Origin: Arthrobacter terrae
Lineage (GTDB): Bacteria > Actinomycetota > Actinomycetes > Actinomycetales > Micrococcaceae
DNA: 64,000 nt
Assembly (NCBI RefSeq): GCF_015708085.1
Contig: NZ_JADNYM010000014.1
Coordinates: forward strand, 55,097-119,096
Reading direction: 5' to 3'
Shown: positions 18,177 to 26,898 of the stretch, piece by piece
Layout of the letters: every line of letters starts with the position of its first letter
Position numbering within the stretch: the stretch's first letter is position 1
Program-made: the position numbers and the translations under genes
The notes under the pieces: model-generated
Seen by the model: the letters and a program-made list of their open reading frames with translations, nothing else
Database searches by the model: none
What the model was told of the DNA's origin: nothing

Positions 18177-20924
18177 GTGGATACCTCTAACACCGTTCCG
18201 CTCGTGGTCGGACGGGAACAAATCATCAGCAACATCCTGACAACGCTGCGTGAACAACACGGACCCGGGGTCCTGGTCACCGGGGAACCGGGACTGGGTA
18301 AAACGCTGATCAGGCACCAGATGGTTCGGGAAATAGGCGCCGGTGTGCAGATCCTGTATGTCAATGCCAGTGCTACGCTGCGTGCAGTTCCCTTTGGTGC
18401 GCTGGCCCCATATCTGGGCGGACTGGCCGCAGGTGCCTCCGCTGCAGCCGTCTACCGCAGCGTCCTCTCCTCCTTGAAAGATCCAGTGGAAACCGCCGGA
18501 CTGCGGACGGGGATTATCCCTTTGTGTGTCGTAGAAGACGCACAGGACCTCGACAACTCCACAGCTGAACTGCTCGCGCAGCTGGCCGCGTCCGGTCGAA
18601 TCAAACTGGTGGTTTTCTCCCGCAACGTGCCTGGCCCTCCCCAGGAACTTTTGTGGTTGTGGCGGGATGGACTACTCCAGCGCTACGACTTGGGCCCATT
18701 GAGCGCACCCCAGGTCCATGAACTGTGCACACTCATTTTGGGACCGGTTGTCACCGCCGCCGTCAGCACCACGGTGGCGCACGCCTCGGGTGGGAACCCG
18801 ATGTTCATCCTGGCTCTGCTCTCCCAGAGCAGGCGTTTGGGTCATTTGATCCACCGAAACGGCGTCTGGCTGCTCAAGGGCGAACCGCCTGCTCCGGGGA
18901 TGCAGCTGGCGGATCTGGTACAGGACCAACTCCGTCGGCGTACGCCGCAAGAGCGTGCCGCACTGGAAACAGTGTCCCTGGCAGCGCCGCTGCGCCTGGA
19001 GGTACTAATTGCCTTGGCGGATGAAACCGCCGTCAATTCGCTTCAGGTCGATGGGCTTCTCACCGTAGGACCCGGGCCAGACACTATGGTCGGGCTCAGC
19101 CAACCCCTCTACGGAGAGGTCCTGCGCCGGGGCGTACCGCTGGGACGCCAGGAACTGATCCACCGGGAGAAACTCAACCTCACCGGTCACGACTGGCACT
19201 CGGTCGATCAACTGCTGCGCAACGTGTCCTGGGCACTGGACTGCGGGTCAGAAGTCGACGATCGGCTCCTCCTCAAGGCCGCCTCGATCGCCAATCGGTA
19301 TTACGACCCGGTCTACGCCCTCCGGGCGGCTGCCGCAGTCAGCGGCCCTGCTTTCCGGGAACGCGCCGTCGTGGAACAGGCCCGCGCGCTGATGATCCAG
19401 GGTAATACCCGCTTCGCCCTCGACCTGGCCAACGAGCTACTCACCGGCACCGCGTCCCTGGCCGTAGCGGGGCAGGCAGCCCGACTGGCCGTAGCACTGC
19501 GGCTGCGCACTGGTACGTCTCCAGAAGGACTGAACCCGGTGGCCGACAGGTGGGCTGCAGCGGTGGATCGGATCACCACTACCCGATCTTCCGCGCTCGG
19601 ACGGCGCTGGGAGGCAAATGCACGTTTGGGTATCCGCCTGCTGCGCCTGTTCATTGTGCACTTGGACGGTCGGTACCAGGCCACCCGTGCCGAGCTGGAG
19701 ACCATTGCAGCCCACCCGGACGCCGGCAGCGAAACACGGATCGTGGCTTTAGCGCTGCTCGGCGATGCCCGCGGTGCCACCGGCACGCCCGCCGCCGGGG
19801 CCCAAGCCACGCGGGCTGCGTTGAAAATGCTTGCCGTTGGCGGCAGCAGGTTTTTAAAGTACCAGGAGTTCGTCCTGGTCAGGCATAGCATGTGCCTGGT
19901 CCGTGCAGGAGAATGGGATGAGCTCGCTGACTTGCAGCGGCAGTATTTAGACACCATGCCGCGGGGCCTGATCTACTTCGGTGGGACATTTAATCTCATC
20001 GCCGGATTCATTAAGCTGCGCCAGGGCGCTGCCCGCAGCGCGTTACGGGAACTGGTCCCGGCTGTGGAGGCCCTGAAAATCTCCGATACGGCCCAGCTTC
20101 TGCCCATGGCCCTGGGCCTGGTCGCATGGGCGTGCGCGCTCTCAGGTGAGAGGGATGCCGCCCGTGGATACGTCGAAGACTTTGAGGCCACCGCGTCGCG
20201 CGGGTCCCGGCGGACAACAATGCTCGGGCGGATCCATGCCACTGCCGCCGGCACTGCGGAGAACGGAACCCCGGCGAGCGTGGCCGAACTGCATAAGGTT
20301 GCAGACGAAGCACATTCCGCCGGCATGCTGGCGCTGGGCGCCGCTGCCTGGGAACTGGCATTTCATCTCGGCGACAATACCTGCCTGCCTCAACTGGCAG
20401 CCCTCACCGCTGGTTTCGACGGGGCCGAAGGCCGGACCCTGCATATTGTGGCCGCGGCAGCGGCTGCCGGTGATCCGGCGGCCCTGCTCGAGGCGTCGGA
20501 TCTGGCCGAATCAAGAGGCTATGGGCTCCTGGCCGGTGCCTGCCTCAGCCAGGCAGTGTCCCTGCTGGAAAACAGCAACGAAACGCAGAAAGCGGCACCC
20601 CTGCGCCGGCGCCTGGCGGCGCTGGATGCGGTGCTCGACGGTGCCCGGACCGTGCTCCTGACGCCGCCGGATTCCCCCAGCCCGCTGACACGTCGTGAAC
20701 GTGACATTGTGGAACTTGCCGGCCAAGGCTACTCGAACCGGGACATTGCCGACCGTCTGCATGTCTCCGTACGCACCGTGGAGGGCCATCTATACCGGAT
20801 TTTTGCCAAACTGGGAATAAACAGGCGCGAAGACCTCAATCACGAATTTCAACACCGCATAGAAGCTCCAGACCGCCAGCCGACGTCGGTGTCCCGGGCT
20901 GAGTCACTGACGGCGCCGCGGTAG
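18177..20924 (+). CDS. LAL-type LuxR-family transcriptional regulator (ATPase plus HTH)
   Basis: A 915-residue intact regulator. It has an N-terminal STAND ATPase with Walker A GEPGLGKT (about residues 36-43) and a Walker B-like IPLCVVEDAQDLD (about residues 115-127), a long alpha-helical TPR-like sensor region, and a C-terminal LuxR HTH (LTRRERDIVELAGQGYSNRD, then RTVEGHLYRIFAKLGI). The family (MalT-like, large ATP-binding LuxR) switches on target genes when an inducer and ATP are bound. The start is GTG at 18177, 8 bases after the paralogue, indicating one operon. Its position beside an AfsA-like gene suggests, but does not prove, a role in a signalling circuit. Confidence 0.9.
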   Translation: MDTSNTVPLVVGREQIISNILTTLREQHGPGVLVTGEPGLGKTLIRHQMVREIGAGVQILYVNASATLRAVPFGALAPYLGGLAAGASAAAVYRSVLSSLKDPVETAGLRTGIIPLCVVEDAQDLDNSTAELLAQLAASGRIKLVVFSRNVPGPPQELLWLWRDGLLQRYDLGPLSAPQVHELCTLILGPVVTAAVSTTVAHASGGNPMFILALLSQSRRLGHLIHRNGVWLLKGEPPAPGMQLADLVQDQLRRRTPQERAALETVSLAAPLRLEVLIALADETAVNSLQVDGLLTVGPGPDTMVGLSQPLYGEVLRRGVPLGRQELIHREKLNLTGHDWHSVDQLLRNVSWALDCGSEVDDRLLLKAASIANRYYDPVYALRAAAAVSGPAFRERAVVEQARALMIQGNTRFALDLANELLTGTASLAVAGQAARLAVALRLRTGTSPEGLNPVADRWAAAVDRITTTRSSALGRRWEANARLGIRLLRLFIVHLDGRYQATRAELETIAAHPDAGSETRIVALALLGDARGATGTPAAGAQATRAALKMLAVGGSRFLKYQEFVLVRHSMCLVRAGEWDELADLQRQYLDTMPRGLIYFGGTFNLIAGFIKLRQGAARSALRELVPAVEALKISDTAQLLPMALGLVAWACALSGERDAARGYVEDFEATASRGSRRTTMLGRIHATAAGTAENGTPASVAELHKVADEAHSAGMLALGAAAWELAFHLGDNTCLPQLAALTAGFDGAEGRTLHIVAAAAAAGDPAALLEASDLAESRGYGLLAGACLSQAVSLLENSNETQKAAPLRRRLAALDAVLDGARTVLLTPPDSPSPLTRRERDIVELAGQGYSNRDIADRLHVSVRTVEGHLYRIFAKLGINRREDLNHEFQHRIEAPDRQPTSVSRAESLTAPR

Positions 20925-20943
20925 GGAATCCCTGCTCCCCCAG

Positions 20944-21285
20944 CTAGGCCGCAGCGCGGGCCTGTTGTTCGGGGCCGAAGCTCTTGGCGATGCCCACGGC
21001 AGTGGCCATAACGTCTTCCAGGGACGTCTGAATGTAGGACAGTGCCCTGTCGTTTTCAGCCTCTGCCGGGCTGCCCTCCGGAAGTGCGGAATAAAACGAA
21101 CCAAGCCGGACGGCCTTATAATTCAGCACCGCCACCAGGTCCAAAAATTCCTTCAACATGTCATTCTGTTGCCGGGTCAGCACGGGCAATGGTTCCTCCA
21201 CCGGCGAGATTAGTTCGCAGTCAGTTGACTGACGCATCGAGGACTTCCGTCCTGCCCGTGGGATACTGCGGTTACGATGCGTCAT
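20944..21285 (-). CDS. small hypothetical protein with a near-consensus leaderless promoter
   Basis: A 113-residue soluble protein with mixed charge and a helical central part (LTRQQNDMLKEFLDLVAVLN, then a helix around YIQTSLEDVMATAVGIAK). I do not recognise it. The start ATG at 21285 is chosen because a TTGACG-17 bp-TATAGT promoter ends eight bases before it, so the message would be leaderless; an ATG at 21237 is a weaker choice. It lies between the LAL regulators (convergent) and the AfsA-like gene, whose direction it shares. A GTTAC-N10-GTAAC dyad covers the start codon. Confidence 0.6.
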   Translation of the reverse strand: MTHRNRSIPRAGRKSSMRQSTDCELISPVEEPLPVLTRQQNDMLKEFLDLVAVLNYKAVRLGSFYSALPEGSPAEAENDRALSYIQTSLEDVMATAVGIAKSFGPEQQARAAA

Positions 21286-21322
21286 GTAACGTAACTATAC
21301 GGCCTGCTGCCTCCCCCGTCAA
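21271..21322 (-). promoter_or_regulatory. sigma-70-type leaderless promoter with overlapping dyad
   Basis: On the minus strand, TTGACG (21317-21322) and TATAGT (21294-21299) are separated by exactly 17 bases, and the ATG at 21285 follows eight bases after the -10 box. A GTTAC-N10-GTAAC inverted repeat at 21271-21290 covers the predicted transcription start and start codon and is a candidate operator. Confidence 0.7.
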
Positions 21323-21378
21323 CGCCTGCCAAACCACGCCGGAGGTTCAGGGCCGGGGTGGTCATAGCCGGGCCGGAT

Positions 21379-22305
21379 TTAGCTCAGTTGGCGCTGGAAC
21401 TGCGGCGGTCCGATGTCCCGGATGCCTTTGGTGAACCCGCTGCTGCATAGTCCGGTTGCAAGGGAACGGCCGGGCTGAGTAATGGTGGTGCGGGTGTGGT
21501 TGCCTGTGGTAATTTCAGCCGCAACAGTGGCCGGGGCGTTGAATTCCCCAAAGGTCCCGCAGCGCAGGTGCAGCTGCAGTGCTTCGGTTCCTGTCAGTAT
21601 CCGGTGGGCGTCCACCACAGCCTGGCCGAGAAGCATGCCGGGAAGGTGGTCGGAAAAGTGGTCGAACAAGAACGGGTCCTGCCAGTTCCAGACCAAGGCC
21701 GCTTCCAGGGAACTCCCATTGTTCCTGACCCCGTCCAGGACCGTACCCACGGCCCCGGTGTTGACCGGTTCCACCGGCGGGGCATTGCGGCGGATGGCCT
21801 TGTAGAGCGCGGGGGAAAGACAGGACAAATCCCCGTAGCCGGTACCCAGAAGCACCCCGTCGGAGGTGAGGCTGCCCCACAGCTGCAGGTCGCTGAGCAG
21901 TCCCTTGCGCATTTTGGCCTGGTGGGCGTGAACCTCCAGCACAGCCTCCAGCATGGGATGACCGGGCAGTAACGCCGGATCGTGGTTCCAGCTGAAACTG
22001 ATTTCGTGCAACAGAAACGACGAGCCCAGGGGGACGCCACCGTCCAGGTGGGCGAACGCGAGGGCCGTTTGGCGCATCAACTCGGTTCCAAGGATGGTGG
22101 CGATGCCCGAGGACGACTGAGAGGAGGTGGAATGGTCGCGCGGTAGACTAACGCCGAAGAACCAGTGGCCAGGCTCTTCCCGGACGGCGGAAGTCAGCAG
22201 TACTGCTGCCGACGAATCCTTATGGACCAGCGTACGGTCGATGAGTTCCTGCAACAAAAAGTGTCGCTCCTTCAGGTGTTTGATAGTCAAGGGCGGATAA
22301 CGCAC
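21379..22305 (-). CDS. AfsA-like protein (A-factor/gamma-butyrolactone biosynthesis hotdog repeat)
   Basis: The 308-residue protein shows both AfsA hotdog repeats. The first has RTLVHKDSSAAVLLTS (about residues 24-39) and LMRQTALAFAHLDGGVPLGSSFLL (about residues 76-99). The second has DHFSDHLPGMLLGQAVVDAHR (about residues 216-236). In Streptomyces, AfsA-type enzymes join a beta-ketoacyl chain to dihydroxyacetone phosphate, the key step to gamma-butyrolactone signals; here the activity is inferred. The start is a GTG at 22305 that lies inside the TetR gene (86-base overlap), since the conserved LVHK block starts soon after. A downstream TTG is possible. With the TetR gene and the divergent reductase it forms a compact signal-type locus. 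Confidence 0.8.
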   Translation of the reverse strand: MRYPPLTIKHLKERHFLLQELIDRTLVHKDSSAAVLLTSAVREEPGHWFFGVSLPRDHSTSSQSSSGIATILGTELMRQTALAFAHLDGGVPLGSSFLLHEISFSWNHDPALLPGHPMLEAVLEVHAHQAKMRKGLLSDLQLWGSLTSDGVLLGTGYGDLSCLSPALYKAIRRNAPPVEPVNTGAVGTVLDGVRNNGSSLEAALVWNWQDPFLFDHFSDHLPGMLLGQAVVDAHRILTGTEALQLHLRCGTFGEFNAPATVAAEITTGNHTRTTITQPGRSLATGLCSSGFTKGIRDIGPPQFQRQLS

Positions 22306-22864
22306 TCGCCACGGTATGGGAAATGAAGCTCTCGTCCAGTGCCGCCAGCCCAGGCATCACAACACGCAGCACGACCGGTCCGGTGAGAAGATCACAGATC
22401 CATTCCACGTCGGGGCAGGGGGGAATTTCGCCCCTGCGGGCTGCCCTGTCGATGATGATGCCCACGGCTGCCCGGCGGGGCCCCAGGAACTGCTCCACAA
22501 AGACCGAGCGAAGTTCGGAATCGCCGTGCAGGCAATCCAGAAACCCGGCCAGACTCCGTGCGATCAGGGGATCCCCGAACAGCCCTGCCTGCTCATGCTG
22601 GATTGCTTCAAGATCCAAGCGCAGATTCCCGAAGTCGAAGTCGACGTCGAGGGTGATTTCGAACCGCTGCGCCAGTAGCGCAAAAATCAGCGCCGGGACC
22701 CCGCTAAAGCGCCGATAGAAGGCCGGACGGCTCGTGCCGGCTCTCGCCGCCACCGCCTCCACCGACACGGCACTGAAACCATGCTCCAGAACCAGCTCCT
22801 CAGCGGCTAGGATCAGGGCAGCTTCCAGCCCGGCTTTGCGTGGACGTCCGACCGGCTGCATCAT
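22220..22864 (-). CDS. TetR-family transcriptional regulator
   Basis: The protein begins MMQPVGRPRK and carries a TetR helix-turn-helix: LILAAEELVLEHGFSAVSVE followed by AVAARAGTSRPAFYRRFSGVPAL (about residues 15-57). The C-terminal ligand domain is about 150 residues long. The whole is 214 residues, the usual size. The longer frame to 22945 adds a low-complexity leader and is rejected. It overlaps the AfsA-like gene by 86 bases in the same direction and is divergent from the reductase gene. Perfect dyads sit directly at its start codon, so it probably represses itself and the divergent gene. It could be the receptor for the product of the AfsA-like enzyme, but its N-terminus does not let me call it a classical butyrolactone receptor. 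Confidence 0.88.
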   Translation of the reverse strand: MMQPVGRPRKAGLEAALILAAEELVLEHGFSAVSVEAVAARAGTSRPAFYRRFSGVPALIFALLAQRFEITLDVDFDFGNLRLDLEAIQHEQAGLFGDPLIARSLAGFLDCLHGDSELRSVFVEQFLGPRRAAVGIIIDRAARRGEIPPCPDVEWICDLLTGPVVLRVVMPGLAALDESFISHTVASALSALDYQTPEGATLFVAGTHRPYAGP

Positions 22865-22865
22865 A

Positions 22866-22880
22866 GTGTTACACAGTGTA
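22866..22880. promoter_or_regulatory. candidate TetR operator
   Basis: Two overlapping perfect dyads, GTGTTACAC (22866-22874) and TACACAGTGTA (22870-22880), lie directly upstream of the TetR start codon at 22864. On the minus strand the second dyad reads TACACTGTGTA and includes a TACACT box ten bases before the ATG, so a bound repressor would block transcription. The site is also just upstream of the divergent reductase. Confidence 0.65.
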
Positions 22881-22949
22881 TCGGTAATCGGCGGTGACAT
22901 TCCCGCCGATGCCGCCGATGCCGCCGACGGCAGGGGCACACACATTTTA

Positions 22950-23972
22950 ATGGTCTACGGATGCGGTTCGGCTGGCACACGGACCGCCGGGCATGCACTC
23001 AAAAGCGGTCTTGACCCGGTACTGGGCGGGCGCGATCGCGGAAAAACGGCGGCAGAAGCAACGTCTTTGGGAGTGCCTTGGCGCAGTGCACAGCTGACCG
23101 ACCCCGCCGGAGTGGATATTCTCCTGAAGGGGGTCGATATTCTGATCAACACTGCCGGGCCATTTACCGGCACTGCAGGGCCGCTCATGCGTGCCTGCCT
23201 GAGGAATCGCTGCCACTATCTCGATCTCTCTAATGAGATTGCCGTTTTCCGCGACGCCTGGATTCTGGCCAGCGCCGCGCGGGAGGCAGGCATCAGCATT
23301 ATTCCGGGTGCCGGCGCCGGCACCGCCGCTGCCGAAGCCCTGGCAGCCCACGTACTTACCAAGATCCTGACCCCGGACTCCCTGGTCATTGTGCGCTCCT
23401 CCGGTACCGGTGTCCGGACGCTGGGTGTCCGGAAAACGACCATGGATCTGCTCTCCGCGGGAGGCATCCGGTACCGGAACGGAGAGGAAGAAAAGTTCAA
23501 TAAGATCTCGGCGTTTGATCTGCCCGAGGGACGGCGGACAGCAGTACCGGTGGCCAGCGGCGACCTGTTCGCCACCGCACATTCAACCGGTGTCCCGCAC
23601 GTCAGCGCGTACTTCACCACCGGGATGCACCGTTTAGCCGCGAAAGCCGCTGTTCCCGTAATGCGCCGCCTCATCAACACAGGACTCGTCCGCGCTTCGG
23701 CACCTCACCAGCCGGCCGCCGCGCCGCTGCAACCCGGCAAGGAACCTGCGGTCGTATCCACGCAGATCTGGGTGCAGGCAACAGACCATTCCGGAGCGAA
23801 GGTCACTAGTTATCTGCAGGCAGGACGGGGCGCCGATCTGAGTGCAGTGACTGCTGTGGAAGCCGCCCGCCGGATCCGGCCGGGTACCAACCCTGGTGTT
23901 TTTACTGCCGGTGAAATTTTGGGACCCGGATACGTCCCCGGGCTGCCCGGCGTCCACATCACCGACCTCTGA
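22950..23972 (+). CDS. saccharopine-dehydrogenase-like NAD(P)-binding reductase
   Basis: The protein starts with a Rossmann strand and glycine loop, MVYGCGSAGTRTAGHALKSG, followed by LGGRDRGKTAAEA and VDILINTAGPFTGTAGPLMRACL (about residues 67-89), the layout of saccharopine dehydrogenase-like / trans-acting enoyl reductases. The middle region LDLSNEIAVFRDAWILA is also typical. It has 340 residues. ATG 22950 is chosen because the fold starts at once; an in-frame GTG at 22866 inside the operator is a less likely start. It is divergent from tetR-afsA. In butyrolactone synthesis a reductase acts after AfsA, so a partner role is plausible but inferred. Confidence 0.8.
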   Translation: MVYGCGSAGTRTAGHALKSGLDPVLGGRDRGKTAAEATSLGVPWRSAQLTDPAGVDILLKGVDILINTAGPFTGTAGPLMRACLRNRCHYLDLSNEIAVFRDAWILASAAREAGISIIPGAGAGTAAAEALAAHVLTKILTPDSLVIVRSSGTGVRTLGVRKTTMDLLSAGGIRYRNGEEEKFNKISAFDLPEGRRTAVPVASGDLFATAHSTGVPHVSAYFTTGMHRLAAKAAVPVMRRLINTGLVRASAPHQPAAAPLQPGKEPAVVSTQIWVQATDHSGAKVTSYLQAGRGADLSAVTAVEAARRIRPGTNPGVFTAGEILGPGYVPGLPGVHITDL

Positions 23973-23980
23973 AACCGAAA

Positions 23981-24022
23981 GACCCACGCAATCTTGGCCG
24001 GCATCAGCTTTTCGTGTGGGTC
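23981..24022 (+). terminator. hairpin downstream of the reductase gene
   Basis: GACCCAC at 23981-23987 pairs perfectly with GTGGGTC at 24016-24022, nine bases after the stop codon. The loop is long (28 bases) and ends in TTTT before the right arm, so termination here is only a moderate guess. Confidence 0.4.
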
Positions 24023-24126
24023 AACCCGCAGGAAGCCGGGAGCAACACAGGCAGCCCGAATACCCTACGAAAACATAGCGTAATTAGAGTGATCCTCATC
24101 ACAAACGCCGTTTTTTGCTTGGAAAG

Positions 24127-24145
24127 TTAGGGTTGGCTCACCTAA
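24127..24145. promoter_or_regulatory. IdeR/DtxR-like iron box
   Basis: The 19-base sequence TTAGGGTTGGCTCACCTAA matches the iron-box consensus TTAGGTTAGGCTAACCTAA at 16 of 19 positions and keeps the outer TTAGG and CCTAA arms. It lies about 80 bases upstream of the ferric-iron transporter operon, so repression by an iron-loaded IdeR/DtxR protein is expected. Confidence 0.85.
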
Positions 24146-24223
24146 AGTCGAGTGAGGAAACCGGGCAATCCGCCCTTCGGTCCGCACAACTTCCCCGGTT
24201 CATAACGGAAAGGCCCTCCCCAC

Positions 24224-25282
24224 GTGAAGCTACCCTTTAAGCTTGCCTCCAAGTCCGCGACGGGCATCGCAGCACTCACCGTTGCCGTGCTTGCGCTCTC
24301 TGCCTGCGGGGCCGGCGGCTCCACCGGCTCCGGCTCCGGGAGTGCAGGGGACGCAGACGGCATCACGGTCTACAACGCTCAGCACGAATCGCTGACCAAA
24401 TCCTGGGCGGACGCCTTTACGAAGGAAACCGGCATCAAGGTCACCCTGCGCAGCGGCGACGATTCCGAGCTCGCCGCCCAACTGGTCCAGGAGGGCAAGA
24501 ACTCCCCGGCGGATGTCTTCCTCACCGAAAATTCCCCGGCCATGACGCAGGTGGAGAACGCCGGCCTGTTCGCTGACATCGACAAGGACACCGTGGCGCA
24601 GGTACCGGAGCAGTTCCGGCCCTCCACCAACAAGTGGACGGGAATTGCCGCCCGCAGCACGGTCTTCGCCTACAACAAGACCAAGCTCTCCACCGATCAG
24701 CTGCCCAAGTCCATCATGGATCTGGCCGCTCCCGCATGGAAGGACCGTTGGGCCGCGTCTCCCTCGGGAGCTGACTTCCAGGCCATTGTCTCTGCGATGC
24801 TGGAGCTCAAGGGTGAGGATGCCACGCTCAGCTGGCTCAAATCCATGAAGGAAAACGCCAAGGCCTACAAGGGCAACAGCACCGCGATGAAGGCCGTCAA
24901 CGCAGGCGAGGTGGATGGCGCCATCATCTACCATTACTACTACTTCGGCGATCAGGCCAAGACCGGGGAGAACAGCAATAACGTCGCGCTGGAATACTTC
25001 AAGAACCAGGATCCAGGCGCCTTTATCAGCATTTCCGGCGGCGGTGTTTTGGCCTCCAGCAAGCACCAGGCACAGGCCCAGCAGTTCCTGAAGTTTGTCA
25101 CCGGCAAGGCGGGGCAGACCATCCTGCAGACGGGCGGTTCCTTTGAATACCCGGTCGCCAGCGACGTCCCCGCTAATGACAAGCTCACGCCGCTCGCGGA
25201 CCTCGAAGCGCCCAAGATTGATCCCGCGAAGCTGAACTCCCAGAAGGTCAGCGAGCTCATGACCAGCGCAGGGCTACTCTAG
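24224..25282 (+). CDS. fbpA: iron(III) ABC transporter substrate-binding lipoprotein (FbpA-like)
   Basis: A 352-residue lipoprotein. The basic N-terminus and hydrophobic core end in a lipobox LSAC at about residues 26-29, followed by a Gly/Ser-rich linker. The mature part begins [15 protein letters not shown] and has [34 protein letters not shown] (the tandem tyrosines are typical iron-binding residues) and [14 protein letters not shown], all as in ferric-ion binding proteins of the FbpA/FutA type. It is anchored outside the membrane and delivers Fe3+ to the permease. The start is GTG at 24224. The iron box upstream supports the assignment. Confidence 0.92.
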   Translation: MKLPFKLASKSATGIAALTVAVLALSACGAGGSTGSGSGSAGDADGITVYNAQHESLTKSWADAFTKETGIKVTLRSGDDSELAAQLVQEGKNSPADVFLTENSPAMTQVENAGLFADIDKDTVAQVPEQFRPSTNKWTGIAARSTVFAYNKTKLSTDQLPKSIMDLAAPAWKDRWAASPSGADFQAIVSAMLELKGEDATLSWLKSMKENAKAYKGNSTAMKAVNAGEVDGAIIYHYYYFGDQAKTGENSNNVALEYFKNQDPGAFISISGGGVLASSKHQAQAQQFLKFVTGKAGQTILQTGGSFEYPVASDVPANDKLTPLADLEAPKIDPAKLNSQKVSELMTSAGLL

Positions 25283-25287
25283 AACCT

Positions 25288-26898
25288 GTGGCAAGAACGA
25301 CGGCGGCACGGTCGGCACGCGGTCCCGCCGGCATAGCATCGGGTCCGGTACCCGCACCGGCGGGGGGCAGGAGCAATCGCTCCGGTCCCCCGCCGGTCGT
25401 CGTGCTGATCTGTGTCCTGATCGCTGCATTTGCACTGCTGCCGCTGGGCTACGTCGCCGTGATGACCGTCGGCGCCGGTTGGGAGACCATTTCCACCTTG
25501 GTTTTCCGGCCCCGGGTAGCCGAGCTGCTGATGAACACCGTGGCCCTGGTGGTCATTACCGTGCCCCTGTGCGTGGTGCTGGGGGTGGGCGGGGCGTGGC
25601 TGGTGGAGCGCACGTCCCTGCGCGGGCACAAGGCGTGGTCGCTGCTGCTCGCCGCGCCCCTGGCCATTCCTGCCTTCGTTAATAGCTATGCCTGGGTCAG
25701 TGCCATCCCGTCGCTGAGCGGGATCTTTGGCGGCGTGCTGATCTCCACGCTCTCCTATTTCCCGCTGGTCTATATTCCAGTCGCCGCGACGCTAAGCCGG
25801 ATGGACCCGGCTCTGGAGCAGTCAGGATCCTCCCTGGGGCTGGGATCCTGGCGGGTGTTCGCCCGCGTGGTGCTGCCCCAGCTAAGACTGGCCATCGCCG
25901 GCGGTGCACTGCTGGTGGCGCTGCATCTGCTGGCTGAATATGGCGCCTTCGCCATGATCCGGTTCGACACGTTCACCACGGCCATTTATGAGCAGTACCA
26001 ATCCACCTTCAACGGAGCAGCCGCCAATATGCTCGCCAGCGTGCTGGTCGTTTTCTGCCTCCTGCTGCTGCTCGCTGAATCCCGTACCCGCGGCAATGCC
26101 CGCTACGCCCGGATCGGCTCCGGCGCACAGGCCTCACCCGCCCGGCTCACGCTGGGCCTGCACGCTATCCCCGCGCAGCTGGCACTGGCGGCGCTGACCG
26201 CGCTGGCTTTCGGCGTTCCGCTTTATCACGTGGGCCGCTGGCTGATCGCCGGTGGCGCCACCATCTGGGCCCGGCCGGAGCTGGTGTCCTCGCTGCTGCA
26301 GACGCTCGGCTATGGGCTCGCCGGCGCGCTGGTCACCACCGCGCTCGCTTTCCCATTGGCATATCTTGCCGTCCGGCACCCGGGCTGGCTCAGTAAAACC
26401 CTTGAAGCAGTGAACTACATCAGCAGCTCGATGCCGGGGATCGTCGTCGCCCTGGCATTTGTCACCATCACCGTGCACGGACTGCCGGCCATCTATCAAA
26501 CCTCCACCGTCCTGGTGGCTGCGTATGTGCTGCTGTTCATGCCGCGCTCCCTGGTCAATCTGCGCGCCGGGCTGGCACAGGCGCCACGTGAGCTCGATGA
26601 AGCCGCGCGCGCTTTAGGTAAAGCGCCGTTTACCGCCTTTCTGCGGGTGACGCTGCGGCTGAGTGCGCCGGCCGCGGCGGGTGGAGCGGCCCTGGTATTC
26701 CTGGGCATCGTCAATGAATTGACCGCTACGCTGCTGCTTTCCCCGAACGGCACCGCGACTCTGGCCACGGAGTTCTGGAAGCTGAGCAGCGAGATCGATT
26801 ACGCAGGTGCCGCCCCCTACGCGCTCCTGATGATCCTGCTTTCGGCCCCCATGACGTACCTTCTTTTCTCGCAATCCAAGAAAGCAGCCGGACAGTGA
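25288..26898 (+). CDS. fbpB: iron(III) ABC transporter permease (FbpB-like, duplicated domain)
   Basis: A 536-residue membrane protein with about twelve membrane segments in two homologous permease halves, as in FbpB/SfuB. Each half has an EAA-type loop for the ATPase: [23 protein letters not shown] in the first (about residues 180-202) and [21 protein letters not shown] in the second (about residues 435-455). The start is GTG, five bases after the fbpA stop. Its stop overlaps the next start (GTGA), so the three genes are translationally coupled. The N-terminal 30 residues are Pro/Ala-rich and cytoplasmic. Confidence 0.92.
   Translation: MARTTAARSARGPAGIASGPVPAPAGGRSNRSGPPPVVVLICVLIAAFALLPLGYVAVMTVGAGWETISTLVFRPRVAELLMNTVALVVITVPLCVVLGVGGAWLVERTSLRGHKAWSLLLAAPLAIPAFVNSYAWVSAIPSLSGIFGGVLISTLSYFPLVYIPVAATLSRMDPALEQSGSSLGLGSWRVFARVVLPQLRLAIAGGALLVALHLLAEYGAFAMIRFDTFTTAIYEQYQSTFNGAAANMLASVLVVFCLLLLLAESRTRGNARYARIGSGAQASPARLTLGLHAIPAQLALAALTALAFGVPLYHVGRWLIAGGATIWARPELVSSLLQTLGYGLAGALVTTALAFPLAYLAVRHPGWLSKTLEAVNYISSSMPGIVVALAFVTITVHGLPAIYQTSTVLVAAYVLLFMPRSLVNLRAGLAQAPRELDEAARALGKAPFTAFLRVTLRLSAPAAAGGAALVFLGIVNELTATLLLSPNGTATLATEFWKLSSEIDYAGAAPYALLMILLSAPMTYLLFSQSKKAAGQ

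Noticed and set aside
22866..22880. ArpA-type butyrolactone receptor box
   Set aside because: The dyad does not match the ARE-type consensus I know, so it is reported only as a generic TetR operator.
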